From Portulaca oleracea (lineage: Eukaryota; Streptophyta; Magnoliopsida; Caryophyllales; Portulacaceae), in contig CM055870.1 in the NCBI GenBank assembly GCA_029582165.1, positions 51,553,213 through 51,617,212 on the forward strand: 64,000 bases of DNA, given 5' to 3'. The translations under genes and the position numbers were made by a program. Below, in pieces: positions 30,146 through 39,752 of the stretch; position 1 is the first letter of the stretch; every line of letters begins with the position of its first letter. The notes beneath the pieces are model-generated. The model worked only from the letters and a program-made list of their open reading frames with translations, did not search any database and was not told the origin of the DNA.

Positions 30146-31076
30146 ACCTGATAACCGAACAGCAAGTCACTTGAATGACTTCTAAAAGTGCTAAGGTTAA
30201 GCTCTTCTACAATTGCACAAATTTTATTTCTTGAATGAGACAGAGTTCTTGATTGATAGCAGTGATTTCATAATAGTTAAACAAAAAAACAAAAGAGAAT
30301 GGGCAAGAAACACTATAAACTCAATTAGCGTACAATAAATTTAATACTTGATTAGCGTACAGCAAGTTACTTGAATGACTTTTAAAAGTGCTCAGGTTAA
30401 GCTCTTCTACAATTGCACAAATTTTATTTCTTGAATGAGACAGAGTTCTTGATTGATAGTAGTGATTTCATAATAGATAAACATTAGAACAAAAGAGAAT
30501 GGGCAAGAAACACTATAAACTCAATTAGCGTACAACAAATTCAGTACCTGATTAGCGCGTACAGCAAGTCACTTGAATGACTTCTAAAAGTGCCCAGGTT
30601 AAGCTCTTCTACAATTGCACAAATTTTATTTCTTGAATGAGACAGAGTTCTTGAATGATAGCAGTGATTTCATACTGTAAAAGATCAACATAACAAGTTT
30701 TGTTTTTTTTGAATTCAGAAGCCTTACAAGTTTTGCACAATTGCAAATTTTTTATTTCTTGAATGAGACAGAGTTTTTGAATGATAGCAGTGATTTCATA
30801 CTGTAAAAGATCAACATAACAAGTTTTTTTTTTTTTTGAATTCAGAAGCCTTGCAAGTTTTGCACAATTGCACAATTTTATTTCTTGAATGAGACAGAGT
30901 TCTTGAAAGATAGCAGTGATTTCTTACTGTAAAAGATCAACATAACAATTTTTTTGAATTCAGAAGCCTTACAAGTTTTGCACAATAAATTCAATACCTG
31001 ATTAGCGTACAGCAAGTCACGTGAATGACTTCTAAAAGTGCCCAGGTTAAGCTCTTCTACAATTGCACAAATTTTA
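30146..31076 (+). repeat. Satellite block repeated at +4146 bp (second copy)
   Basis: Partner of the block at about 26000-26930 with the same order of units, including the unusual junction TTGCACAATTGCAAATTTTTT. It lies against the right edge of the array. Confidence 0.75.
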
Positions 31077-31252
31077 TTTCTTGAATGAGACAGAGTTCTT
31101 GAATGATAGCAGTGATTTCATACTGTAAAAGATCAACATAACAAGTTTTTTTTTTTTGAATTCAGAAGCCTTGCAAGTTTTGCACAATTGCAAATTTTTT
31201 ATTTCTTGAATGAGACAGAGTTCTTGAATGATAGCAGTGATTTCATACTGTA

Positions 31253-32438
31253 AGGTTAGTTCTTGTTAGATTTTAAGTATTTCGGGTTTTTGAAGTGCCC
31301 CGGGAGGTTTTTGAGAGTTTGAGAATTTGAAAATGTTTTTGGTAGAAGTGAGAAATTTTTACTCTTAGAAATGTTGGCCAGATCCACTGCTCAGGCGAGT
31401 GAGAAAATGGCTCGGGCGAGCGCACTGATTGAGGAGGTTTCTTGCGTAAAGGAGAAAGAGAAGGCATCATTTCCAGAAGCGCCGCTCGAGCGAGCGACAT
31501 CCTGGCTCGGGCGAGCCAGTCGACTGTGCCAAAACTAAGAGTGTGTTCTGCGGGCGACAGAAGAGCAGCTCGGGCGAGCAACATCTTTGCTCAGTCGAGC
31601 TTGTCCACTGAAGCGCCACAGGGAAGGAGTCTGACAGACACGCCCAGCCGTCCAGAAGAGCAGCTCGGCCAGCACATGCCTGCTTTCGGTCGGCGATCGT
31701 TGAGACGACACGCCTTGGCGTCGAATCCTCGCCGGGCGAGCAAGATATTCGGCTCGGGCGAGCCGTCGACAGAATCTTTTTCTGTCGGGGTTATTTATGC
31801 ATTTTTCTCTCACTTCTATTAGTTTTTCCCATTCGTTTTCTCTCTCATACCTCTCCTTTACTTCCCCAAACCCTAGCATAAAGCCCTAATTCTTGAATCT
31901 TTGAAATTTTCTTCGATTTCTTCCAGATTCTGGTTGAGTTTGTGCCCTAGCTGTGCAAAGTCTACTGCTGCGATTGTCCACGAGCAAAGGAGCATTCGTT
32001 TAGTGCGGTATTTAGGCGATTTCCGTCGTTCTCTGCTGGGTTTCAGGGAAAGCTTGTTGTGTGGTCGCGTTTTGTTTACCTGCTGTACGTTCCTTCGTTG
32101 CTGCGACAGTTGGCGCTGGCTGTGCGTCATTCCTTGCTGGGTGTCAAACCATTCAAGATTTTTAGTGCAGAATTGTTGTGAGAGTGCGTTGGGTTATTGT
32201 TTTGTGCTTCAAGTTGGGTGTCTTCTAGCAAAGCTTCTTTTTGCACTCAAGAATTCAACCACTCTTTCCTTTGGTGCTATTTGGGAGGTAACATTCACAA
32301 TTGGTGCTTTAAAGTTTGATTTCAAAGTTAAATTGGGTGTTACTTGTGATTAGTTCTCAGAATCTAGGGCTTGAGTGTTGTGTGTATTGGTTGATATTTG
32401 GGGATTCTTGAGTTGCTAGTGTTGTTTTGAAGTTCAAA
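31253..32438 (+). mobile_element. LTR-like or leader region upstream of Athila-type ORF
   Basis: Satellite stops and unique sequence begins at about 31253. From 31410 to 31763 there is a cluster of GC-rich palindromes. A TATA-like TTATTTATG follows at 31791, then a pyrimidine-rich leader with CCCTAG and CCCTAA motifs near 31870-31890 as in plant 5' UTRs. The stretch ATTCACAATTGGTGCTTTAA near 32290-32312 resembles the LTR end and primer-site region of some gypsy elements, but I cannot match it to a tRNA with confidence. The arrangement (palindromes, TATA, leader, ORF) parallels the LTRs elsewhere in the window. No matching partner LTR was found, so this could instead be internal sequence upstream of an env-position ORF. 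Open stretches here on both strands look like by-products of GC-rich sequence. Confidence 0.45.
31410..31763. repeat. Cluster of GCTCGGGCGAGC-type palindromes
   Basis: Near-identical 12-mers lie at 31410-31421, 31484-31495 (GCTCGAGCGAGC), 31505-31516, 31568-31579 and 31752-31763. Degenerate copies lie near 31389, 31589, 31660 and 31733. All sit within about 400 bp upstream of the TATA-like site at 31791. Confidence 0.85.
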
Positions 32439-33935
32439 ATGGTTCGATCTAAGAGGACCCGCACCGATGAGGAAGGTACACCTTCACCACCGCCCGAGTC
32501 TTCATCGGCAGCGGTGGATAAAGATCGTTACAAGGCCAAGACGCCCACGCCCCTTCGAGCTGAACCGGAATTGCGAATTCGGTTCCGGGATGAGCATCAT
32601 CGAGAGAAGTATGAGCTTTATCAACACCGGAAACTTTGTGCTCCGGATATATATGATGAAGCCACAGTGAGGAAGGTGTATTGTGGCCCCAGTTTTGATT
32701 TTATCATAAGGACCTTGGGCTGGGAATCTTTCATCAAGATTGACGAATCTCTTTATGATCAACCAATCCTTGAGTTCCTCAGTTCTTTCCAAGTTGAGGA
32801 TGTTGATACACGCCACGCTAAGTTCCGATATAGAGTGGACAACAAGGAGAAATCTTGCACGGTGCAAGAGCTTTGTCAAGCACTTGGGTTACCGGCGGAT
32901 GGGCTTTATTATAAGGAGAGCGTACACTTTGATGAACAATCCACCATGAAAAGCCTTACTTGTTGGCGTCGGAAACATCAAAGGTCAAATGCCCTAGAGG
33001 ATTGCTCCTTCTTGACTAGAAATTCCAAATCTCGTGACTTTTGCAACTTGGCGATTCGAATTTTTCATCGCATAGTCTCGAGTTCGGTCTTCGGAAGGGA
33101 TGATGGAAGGGCGAATGTGCGGAGGGACGATTTGTTTGTCATATTTCACACCCTCCAAGGGACGCGGGTGAACACGGGGTCTTGCATTTTGCATTGCTTA
33201 AAAGACATTACCTCTAGGCACCTTACCTCTACGACTGGCATAGGGCATATTATTTGCCACTTTTTGATGAAGCAACACTTTGGAGGGTATATCCGTAAGT
33301 TCACCCCGCGTTATTTTCCCGACCCCATCGACGGTATTCGGTTGCAACGCATGGGTATACTTGAGCGCCACAACACAAAGCATATCTACAAGCACGGCTC
33401 GGATTAATATGTAACTTCCATTCATTTGGACCATGAGCGAGCCGCACGTTGGTTGGATGTGACCAATCAACACAACTGGTCGTGCGGCGAAAATCCATGG
33501 AGCACCCGTCGAGTTGGGGGTCCCGATGACCCGTTTGTGCGCGAAAATGTGGAAGAAGAGGGGGAGCCGGCAACCCAGGGTGAGGCTAGTGGTAGCAATT
33601 CCCAGGAGATCACGATGGGGTACTTAGCAAGCCGATTGGACCAACTGAGTGTTGACCTCCGAGAACAACAAACTTTGCTACAAAGTACGCATAACTTGGT
33701 GGAGAGTCAACAAGAACTCCTTCGTGCGCAGCAATCAACACTCGAAAGGCACGAAGGATACTTTCAACGCTATGACGAGTACTTCCATCAACAAAATCAA
33801 TATAGGAGGGATTGGGGATATCACCATTATGCCATAGCCGACCATTCGCCAGCACCGCCCGACTATGTCAACCAGTACTACCCAACCTACTTTCCCTATT
33901 ATCCATACCCTCCTCCGGGAGGTAATGAGCAGTGA
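32439..33935 (+). pseudogene. Athila-type retrotransposon ORF (ORF1/env-position family), one in-frame stop
   Basis: The first ATG at 32439 starts MVRSKRTRTDEEG, and an upstream in-frame TTG is not needed. The first 322 codons end at a TAA at 33405-33407. The same frame then stays open for 176 codons to the TGA at 33933-33935, so this is one reading frame of about 500 codons broken once. The N-terminus is basic. The middle (YELYQHRKL, WESFIKI, ILEFLSSF, ELCQALGLP) matches the family annotated as Athila ORF-1 or putative plant transposon protein. After the stop comes a Gln-rich coiled coil (LASRLDQLSVDLREQQ) and a Tyr/Pro-rich tail (YYPTYFPYYPYPPPG). The function of this family is unknown. A relative lies on the other strand at 58437-59704. 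The assignment to env position rather than gag rests on the long UTR and LTR that follow. Confidence 0.75.
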
Positions 33936-35691
33936 TTGTGAGCATTCCGCACTCCCCTCTTTTATTTTGCATTAGATGTGTGCTTTCAATTTTGAGATAT
34001 ACATGCGCGAGGGGTTGTGTGATGTTCCCGGGCAGTGGCGAGGCATTTCACCCTTGATTCCCGCCTCATATAGTGAGATTCGGGGTTGAGGTTAGTCAGT
34101 GATCATGTACATGTGTGAATATTTGAAGTTTCTTTTTCTGGTGTTACGTTCGTGGATCGTGTGTTGGGATGTGCATTTACTTGGCGATCTTCAGGTATCA
34201 TCCTTTAACCTTCCCTCTCATTGTGAATATATCGATGATCCATGATGTATGCTTGATTTTCTTTTTGGGTGGCGAACCCCTTGAGTGTGAATGTTGGGAT
34301 ATTATTGTTGTTGGAGCCGTGTGGGCTTGGGTCGCCACCGATTATTGTTTGTTATGTGTTTGTTGTGTGTTTTTAGGTTTTCTACCTTATTTGTGACACC
34401 CTTCTTCTTACAATGGGGACATTGTGAAGTTTTGTGTGGGAGTGGGGGGTGATACTTCTATTTGTCATGGGTAGATCACCTAGTTTTGAGTCTTTGCTTT
34501 CGTTTTTCGTAGTTTGTGTCGAAAAATTTGAAAAATTTTTGTGTGAAAAGGAGAAAAAAGGGAGTGAAAAACCTTGAAAGTTTTTGTTTTTCGTTTTGTT
34601 TTTGTTTTTGCTTTGTTTCTTGGATTTCGTTGTTGAAATCAGGAAGCCGTTCTTAATCTTCTTTGAAAGAAACCGGTTTGAGCATTTTCGACCCTAACTT
34701 GGGCGATTGTCATGACTTACCTTAATTAGATTCTTTTCATCAAGTGTCTAGTGAGATTCCATTCTTCTTTTTATGTTCTGGTTGAAACTGGGAGATTCTA
34801 GGGGTTCATATCCGAGCTTGTTTTCCAAAAAGAAAAAAAAAAGAGAAAAAGCAAAAGCCAAAGCAAAAGTCAGAAAATAGCAGCAAATTTAAATAATTTG
34901 ACTAAGTGGGGCGTGTCGGCTTTACGACATCGACCACCATACACTTAGCCAACCTACACGGGCCCGATATTAGTGGTACGCCACGGATGCCCCTTAACCC
35001 TCCTCCTATATCGCTTTGCGACGGAGAGGCGAATGGAAAAGACCGTGTTGGGAGGGTATACCCCTTATATGGGCCGTCCAATTCCAGAAAATAAGGCTAA
35101 TACCGACATTAAAAAGAAGAAAAAGTTTAAAGTGTTAATAAAGTGAGGGCTCTTCCTTGCATCACCTGCGGCCCTCACCAAGCCAAGGGCGACCAAATGC
35201 GGGGAGGGGCAACTCTTTCCTTTCCTTTGTTTGTTTCGCTGTTTTGTAAGCTCGGGTGTGAGTCTTTTGGGTCGTCCGGGATCGATTAGAACTGTTTAAA
35301 ACTCTTTCAAATGGGATTAAACTCTACATGAGGTGTAAGGAATCAAAAACTTCTAAGATTGGCAGTTGTTTGAGTTAAGTGTTGTGAGATGCTCATAACG
35401 GTTCCTTTTGGAGGATTAATACCGTTTTCTTAATTGAAATAACTTGATTCATTGAAACGAGCAGTTTTTTTTTTCTTTTCTTTTAAACTTGTTTTGTTTT
35501 TCACCTTCCCTCTTTCCTTTTTCTATGGCTTTTGTGGGTATAGTTGCTATAAACCTTCATGAGACCTACCTCGTCCACCCGGGCTACCGGGGGGTTTAAA
35601 GGGCTTGATGCATATGCTAAATGCATCCGCGATTCCTGCGAAAGTGAGTTAGGTTTTTTAGTTCTCTTTCTAGTTCTTTTCTTTGTTTTTA
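33936..35691 (+). other. Retroelement 3' untranslated region
   Basis: No gene is seen. A motif ACAATGGGGACATTGTGAAG followed by the G-rich run GTGTGGGAGTGGGGGGTGAT sits at about 34409-34453, about 480 bp after the ORF stop. An A-rich stretch lies near 34830-34870. The layout is like the long 3' UTR of Athila elements and mirrors 56346-58436 on the other strand. Short open stretches here have no recognisable domain. Confidence 0.6.
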
Positions 35692-35725
35692 GTTTGCTCG
35701 GGGCGAGCAAACCCTTGTGTGGGAG
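35692..35725 (+). promoter_or_regulatory. Perfect hairpin plus polypurine tract before 3' LTR
   Basis: A stem GTTTGCTCG with a GGG loop and CGAGCAAAC (35692-35712) is followed by CCTTGTGTGGGAG (35713-35725). A GC hairpin directly before the plus-strand primer is a familiar signature of many plant LTR retrotransposons. It marks the internal/3' LTR boundary. Confidence 0.7.
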
Positions 35726-37000
35726 TGATGTTCGGTCTCGTTTCGAGCCGAATTCTTCTCCTTATTAGGGAGTTTGTATATGTTCTAACCCCGTATTTTA
35801 TTCGAGTTATGAGATTTTTTTAGTTTTGTAGGAAAATAAGAGAGTGACCTAGAATGGAGCCAAAACGGAGCAAAAACTCACCAAATAAGGGATGGAGGCA
35901 GAAGGGTTGCTCGCCTGAGCAACACCTCTGGAAGGACAGCAAGATCTGCCGACTGATTTTGAGCCAAGAAGAGGAGAGGCAGAAAGCTTGCTCGCCCGAG
36001 CAACATACTGGCTCGGCCGAGCCATGCTTCTGCAATACGACATGGAAAGTTTGAAAAATATGGCTAAGGCAATGAAGAAACAGAGAGTCAGCTCGCCCGA
36101 GCAAGGGCCCTGCTCGACCGAGCTGAGCTTCTGAGCTGCCGAGAAGAAGTTGCCGAGGAGACAAGACACGCCCGACCAGAATGCTTGCTCGCCCGAGCCA
36201 ATTCGATTTTCTGCGTACAGACTGGAAATGAAATGCTGCGTTTTGTGCAACAAACTTAGATCATTATAAAATCCTTAGCTGCGATTCCATTAGGGAGGAC
36301 TATTAGCTGAAGTTTTAGTTTGTAATTCTTGGTTTTAATGATTTCTTAATTAGCTTTTACTTTCTCTCTCTAAGGGTTTTCTCTTGCCTTGTTCTCCAAG
36401 TTCTTGACATTTTGAATGTAATCAACTTTTCTTCAAGTAATTTTCAGCATCCCTTTGTCTTCATTACTTTATGCTTTAGATTTCATTGAAGTTTGCCATT
36501 GAAGGTTCCTAGATTAGCCACAAACAATCAATCTTTTAGTGAAAAGGGGGATTAAGGGCCACAAATCTTACTTAGAGTGAAGATTTGAGGGTCCTTAGTA
36601 ACTTAATTCACAACTTTCTATTTTGTTCGGGGAAAGTTGCAAATGAAGGTGAAGAATGAAGAATGGAGATCGATTTTGACTAGTCATCAAGGGTATGGAC
36701 TACATTCTAATCTTGTTTAGATTAATTAGTTGCTATGTAATTGCTATTTGCTTGCTTTGATCGTAGTGGTAGTGGAGTTTTATTAAATGTTCGTTTGATA
36801 AGCTTATAGATTTCTTACGTTTATAGTTAGTAATTACTTGTTTGATTGTGTTTCTTTTTAATGGTCATGTTTAGTATTATGATTAGGGATAGTTTAATCG
36901 CTTAATTTTCATACTTTAATGTTTTCCGCACTTGAGAACCTCTAACAAGCTAAAAACCTAGACAAACCTCACACCCATCCTCGAGTTCGACATCCTTATA
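35726..37000 (+). mobile_element. Probable 3' LTR of Athila-like element
   Basis: It begins with TG (TGATGTTCGG) immediately after the polypurine tract. Palindromes of the GCTCGCCCGAGC type lie at 35909, 35990, 36011, 36091, 36112 and 36187. A TATA box (TATAAAAT) at 36265-36272 follows, then a pyrimidine-rich leader and a long AT-rich U5-like stretch ending near CTCGAGTTCGACATCC (about 36980-37003). The right end is approximate because no partner LTR or target duplication was found. Confidence 0.55.
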
Positions 37001-37189
37001 AAAACACAAAATACGCAACCGAACAAGATAAAAGGAAGCTGCGCATAATCAACGCCCACGTAGATTCAAAAGCAGCACCACAGCGCAGATTGAATTGAAT
37101 CAGACAAGTAGACATAGAACCCAAGAGATAAGAACTTATAAACTATAAATTAGAATTTTATGCTATAATTATACACATATGTGGATTTT

Positions 37190-37637
37190 CTTTGAGTTTC
37201 CTTTATCTGCCCATCGGAGTTCCCCTTTCTTATCCTTGTTTGTATGTTCTACAAGCCAAATCTTATCTGCAGTCGGCTTCACATTGCCGTTCTCTTTTGT
37301 CTAATATGTACATAGATAATGTAAGAAATTAATGAGATTATATGTAAACTTTAAGATTTTAGAAAAATATATTCAAAAAAAGTAAACTTACCAATATATC
37401 CTCCACTTCAGCAAAAAATAAATTTCCGGTAGTATGTGTAGATCTATTCTCTGAGCGACGATTGTCTAAATTTCGTTTACTAATGTCCTAAACATTGATC
37501 AAGTACTATTAGCTTATAAAGAACGTAAAAGAACAAGTTTAAGGTACAACACCAACCTGAAACTTTTTTGACCCAAAACGTCGTACACAATAGTCCCACT
37601 GATCTTGTGGTACGTCAGGAGGGGGCTCCGAGCTTAA
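37190..37637 (-). pseudogene. CACTA (En/Spm-type) transposase fragment, three exons
   Basis: On the minus strand three coding blocks join in phase 0 across canonical introns. Exon A is about 37637-37557 (PPPDVPQDQWDYCVRRFGS), with donor CAG/GTTGGT. Exon B is 37487-37392, with acceptor TTTAG and donor TTG/GTAAGT, and encodes NRRSENRSTHTTGNLFFAE. Exon C is 37300 to about 37190, with acceptor ATTAG, and encodes NGNVKPTADKIWLVEHTNK. The pattern P..W...(V)..F.S......NR....HT.G resembles the plant transposase family Ptta/En/Spm (Pfam PF03004). Frame continuity over two introns argues for a real gene. The 5' side is cut by a MITE-like sequence at about 37638 and a stop follows exon C. It may belong to the CACTA element ending at 39600. 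Confidence 0.6.
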
Positions 37638-37689
37638 AAATGGACCTCAAAAAACGTAAATAACGAATAAAAAAGAACGGAGGGAGTAT
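37638..37689. mobile_element. Stowaway-like MITE terminus (partial)
   Basis: AAAAATGGACC followed by ACGGAGGGAGTA (37677-37688) looks like the inner and terminal sequence of a Stowaway MITE, whose ends read CTCCCTCCGT with a TA duplication. No opposite terminus was found nearby, so only one end remains. Confidence 0.4.
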
Positions 37690-38545
37690 AAGATTTTATG
37701 TCTTTTCTATTGCCCCAGTTGTCCATATTCCCCTTAATAATATCCCACTCCAAACTCCACTGTATTAAATTGAAAAAGGAGGACTACATCCAACATTCAA
37801 TCTTCAACTACTTCACAGGGGGATTACAACCTTTTTTAAATGAAATACCAGAACAAAACTTTTAACAGGACAAAGGCAATCCTTTCTAAAGTTCATGACC
37901 TGATGACCATTATAAAACTTAACAATATTTTCTAAAGTTTATGACCATAATCAATTTAACAATATATCAAAAACTCTCCACGCATCATAAATTCACAGAA
38001 TATATAAATTCCTACAATCCATATAATTAAATGAGGGAAAAATTCATATACAAATGTAATTAATTCATTTTTGGATTACAAGTTGTGTGGATACAGACTT
38101 CACCAAATAAATACAATTGTGTAAAGTAGAAAACACAATAGAAGGTGACAAAACTAAGACACTATTTAAATGAGGCTGTCAGTTCCTAAGGATTTGTCCT
38201 TTTGGAGCTATCAATCTAACATATGAATTTAGAAAACTAATATATATTAACCTAATTTACTGAGCCCCTCTCTTGTGTGTGTATAGAATATTGAAAATAG
38301 TGGGCCAGCAAAACCAGAACAACATCAAAATTGGCCGAGCAGTACTATCGCAACAACTACTGTCAAAATCCAAGCAAAATTCAACATTCAATAACTGAGA
38401 AAAAACCCAATTACTCCCAGTAACCCTAGTCCATGGCCAACAAAATCAGAACACTAAAGTTCGAGCAGAACAAAAGCAAAATTGCCTGCACATCAGTATA
38501 GCAATGGGTCTGTTGGTCATTGATTCAAAACTAAAATAATAAAGG
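37690..38545. other. AT-rich sequence without recognised feature
   Basis: There are no convincing ORFs, repeats or RNA genes. It lies between the transposase exons and the microsatellite, so it may be intron or subterminal sequence of the CACTA element whose right end is at 39600. Confidence 0.4.
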
Positions 38546-38560
38546 AATGTGTCAATGGCA

Positions 38561-38624
38561 GAAGAAGAAGAAGAAGAAGAAGAAGAAGAAGAAGAAGAAG
38601 AAGAAGAAGAAGAAGAAGAAGAAG
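38561..38624 (+). repeat. GAA microsatellite (about 21 units)
   Basis: An uninterrupted GAA run directly follows ATGGCA, so one frame reads Met-Ala then a Glu run and stays open to about 38764. The downstream peptide (GTIMVPYKLEERTQ) matches no family I know, and coding status is doubtful. Confidence 0.9.
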
Positions 38625-39194
38625 GGACGATTATGGTACCTTACAAATTGGAAGAGCGGACACAATCTAAAGGTGCGAATTGGCCGAAGAAGAAGAACGG
38701 CAGGATTGCTTGGTGGGAGAATTGGGATCTGGAGGTGTGTCGCAGCGTGGGTAACTTGATGTGAATATTAACCTATTTTCTCACAATTGGCCGAAGAAGA
38801 GGAAAGGGGTTTTTCATTATTTATTTTTTTGAAAGTTTATTTTCCATATTTCAAGTAGCTTGATTATTTTGTTTTTAAAATATGATATATTATTTTTCAT
38901 ATTAATATTAGTATTAGTAAGTATAGATAATAACTATATTATGTTTAGTTTAAGTTTTTTTACAAATTTTATAATATGTATATTTTATTTCTCATATAAT
39001 AAATATATATATATATGTTTGTTTAATATTCATTATAGTTTTTCTAATTTAATACTATTTGAATTGAAATTTTTGTCAACTATTCATATCCTATGATAAA
39101 GCTTATAAATAGATAATTTACCAAAATGGTTTTTAGTATGCTTGTGAAAAAGATATACTTATTCAATTTTTCCATAAAATGCCCATATGTAACT

Positions 39195-39600
39195 TTAACA
39201 ACAAAAAATGTCGTTGCGTATAACTGTTTATTATTTTTTTGTAACTTTAGCAACAACACGCCGTTGCTATAAATTGATAACTTTGGCAACAATATGTCGT
39301 TGCCTTTAATTGACATCAACTATTGCAACAACAAATGTTGTTGCGTATAATCATTATCATATTCGCAACGACGTCAATCATTGCCAATGACATAGGTTAC
39401 CTTTTGCAACGATCTCTTTCATTGCGAAATTAAAGTTACAACTCTAGCCTAAATTTCTGTCCAACTCATAACCAAAATAATAGGTATGGCAACAACCTAT
39501 GGCAACGGTAGTTAGATTCCGTTGCCATAAACATTTATCGCAACGACTATTTTGGGGTCGTTGCCAAAAATCGTTGCTAAAAATGGGTTTTTTAGTAGTG
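39195..39600. mobile_element. CACTA transposon right end: subterminal repeats and terminal inverted repeat
   Basis: The end reads GGGTTTTTTAGTAGTG (39585-39600), which on the other strand is CACTACTAAAAAACCC, the CACTA signature. Inside it lie many direct and inverted copies of a GCAACGAC/GTCGTTGC motif (near 39204, 39253, 39287, 39322, 39366, 39406, 39489, 39504, 39521, 39538, 39558 and 39571), as in CACTA subterminal regions where transposase binds. The matching left terminus was not found in the window. The transposase-like exons at 37190-37637 are on the strand expected for an element that begins at 39600. Confidence 0.75.
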
Positions 39601-39752
39601 TTCTTTATTTTTTTTTCTGATTTTGCATGGATTATCCGAGTAATCCATGTGGAATCATGTGTTGATTTTTTCTTCTTTGTTTTGGTTGTAATATCTATTT
39701 TTTTGTGCAACCAAAATTCTCACTTTCTTCCTTTCACCCGTAGATTTTGCTC

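Larger units (their letters stand above)
1..31252. repeat. Satellite DNA array, modular monomers with higher-order structure
   Basis: The stretch is tandem repeats throughout, in one orientation, with no non-satellite interruption that I can see. Every unit carries a core of about 50 bp (TTTTATTTCTTGAATGAGAC onward to GTGATTTCATA). The core is followed by one of two alternative middle blocks and usually by a shared tail of about 90 bp containing a CACTTG or CACGTG dyad. Measured core-to-core distances at the left edge are 202, 121, 196, 202, 207, 202 and 202 bp. Average spacing implies roughly 170 units. The array is AT-rich, units are highly similar to each other, and poly-T runs in the B and C middle blocks vary from about 5 to 18. 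It begins before base 1 and stops inside a B/C unit at about 31252. No protein-coding content is credible here. The family is not one I recognise. Confidence 0.97.

Noticed and set aside
12267..30875. Short minus-strand ORFs in the satellite (for example 26463-26729 and 30609-30875, identical 88-codon translations)
   Set aside because: They are by-products of an AT-rich tandem repeat. The identity reflects the 4146-bp repeat, and there is no domain, start context or codon bias.
1..31252. Regularly spaced repeats resembling a CRISPR array
   Set aside because: Intervening segments are themselves repeated and unit length is about 120-200 bp, in plant DNA with no cas genes. This is satellite.
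1..31252. CENP-B-box motif in the satellite
   Set aside because: No match to the TTCG....A..CGGG consensus was seen. Only the CACGTG/CACTTG dyad is repeated.
31442..31879. Overlapping ORFs on both strands in the GC-rich palindrome cluster (also 46044-46747 and 49584-50329)
   Set aside because: Palindromic GC-rich repeats lack stop codons on both strands, so the open frames mirror each other. They lie in U3 regions of LTRs and have no recognisable domains.
31870..31890. AAACCCTA-like telomere motif
   Set aside because: It occurs only as isolated CCCTAG/CCCTAA words typical of plant leaders, with no tandem telomeric array.
31253..37000. Pairing 31253-32300 and 35726-37000 as the two LTRs of one element
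   Set aside because: Both have GC palindromes upstream of a TATA-like box, but the R/U5 parts do not match. They cannot be called a pair from the sequence.
38549..38764. Poly-Glu ORF starting ATGGCAGAAGAA
   Set aside because: The open frame is produced by a GAA microsatellite, the downstream peptide has no family match, and the surrounding sequence is transposon-like. It is reported only as a microsatellite.
37000..39100. Left terminus of the CACTA element
   Set aside because: I looked for CACTACTAAAAAACCC or near matches on the + strand upstream of 39195 and found none.
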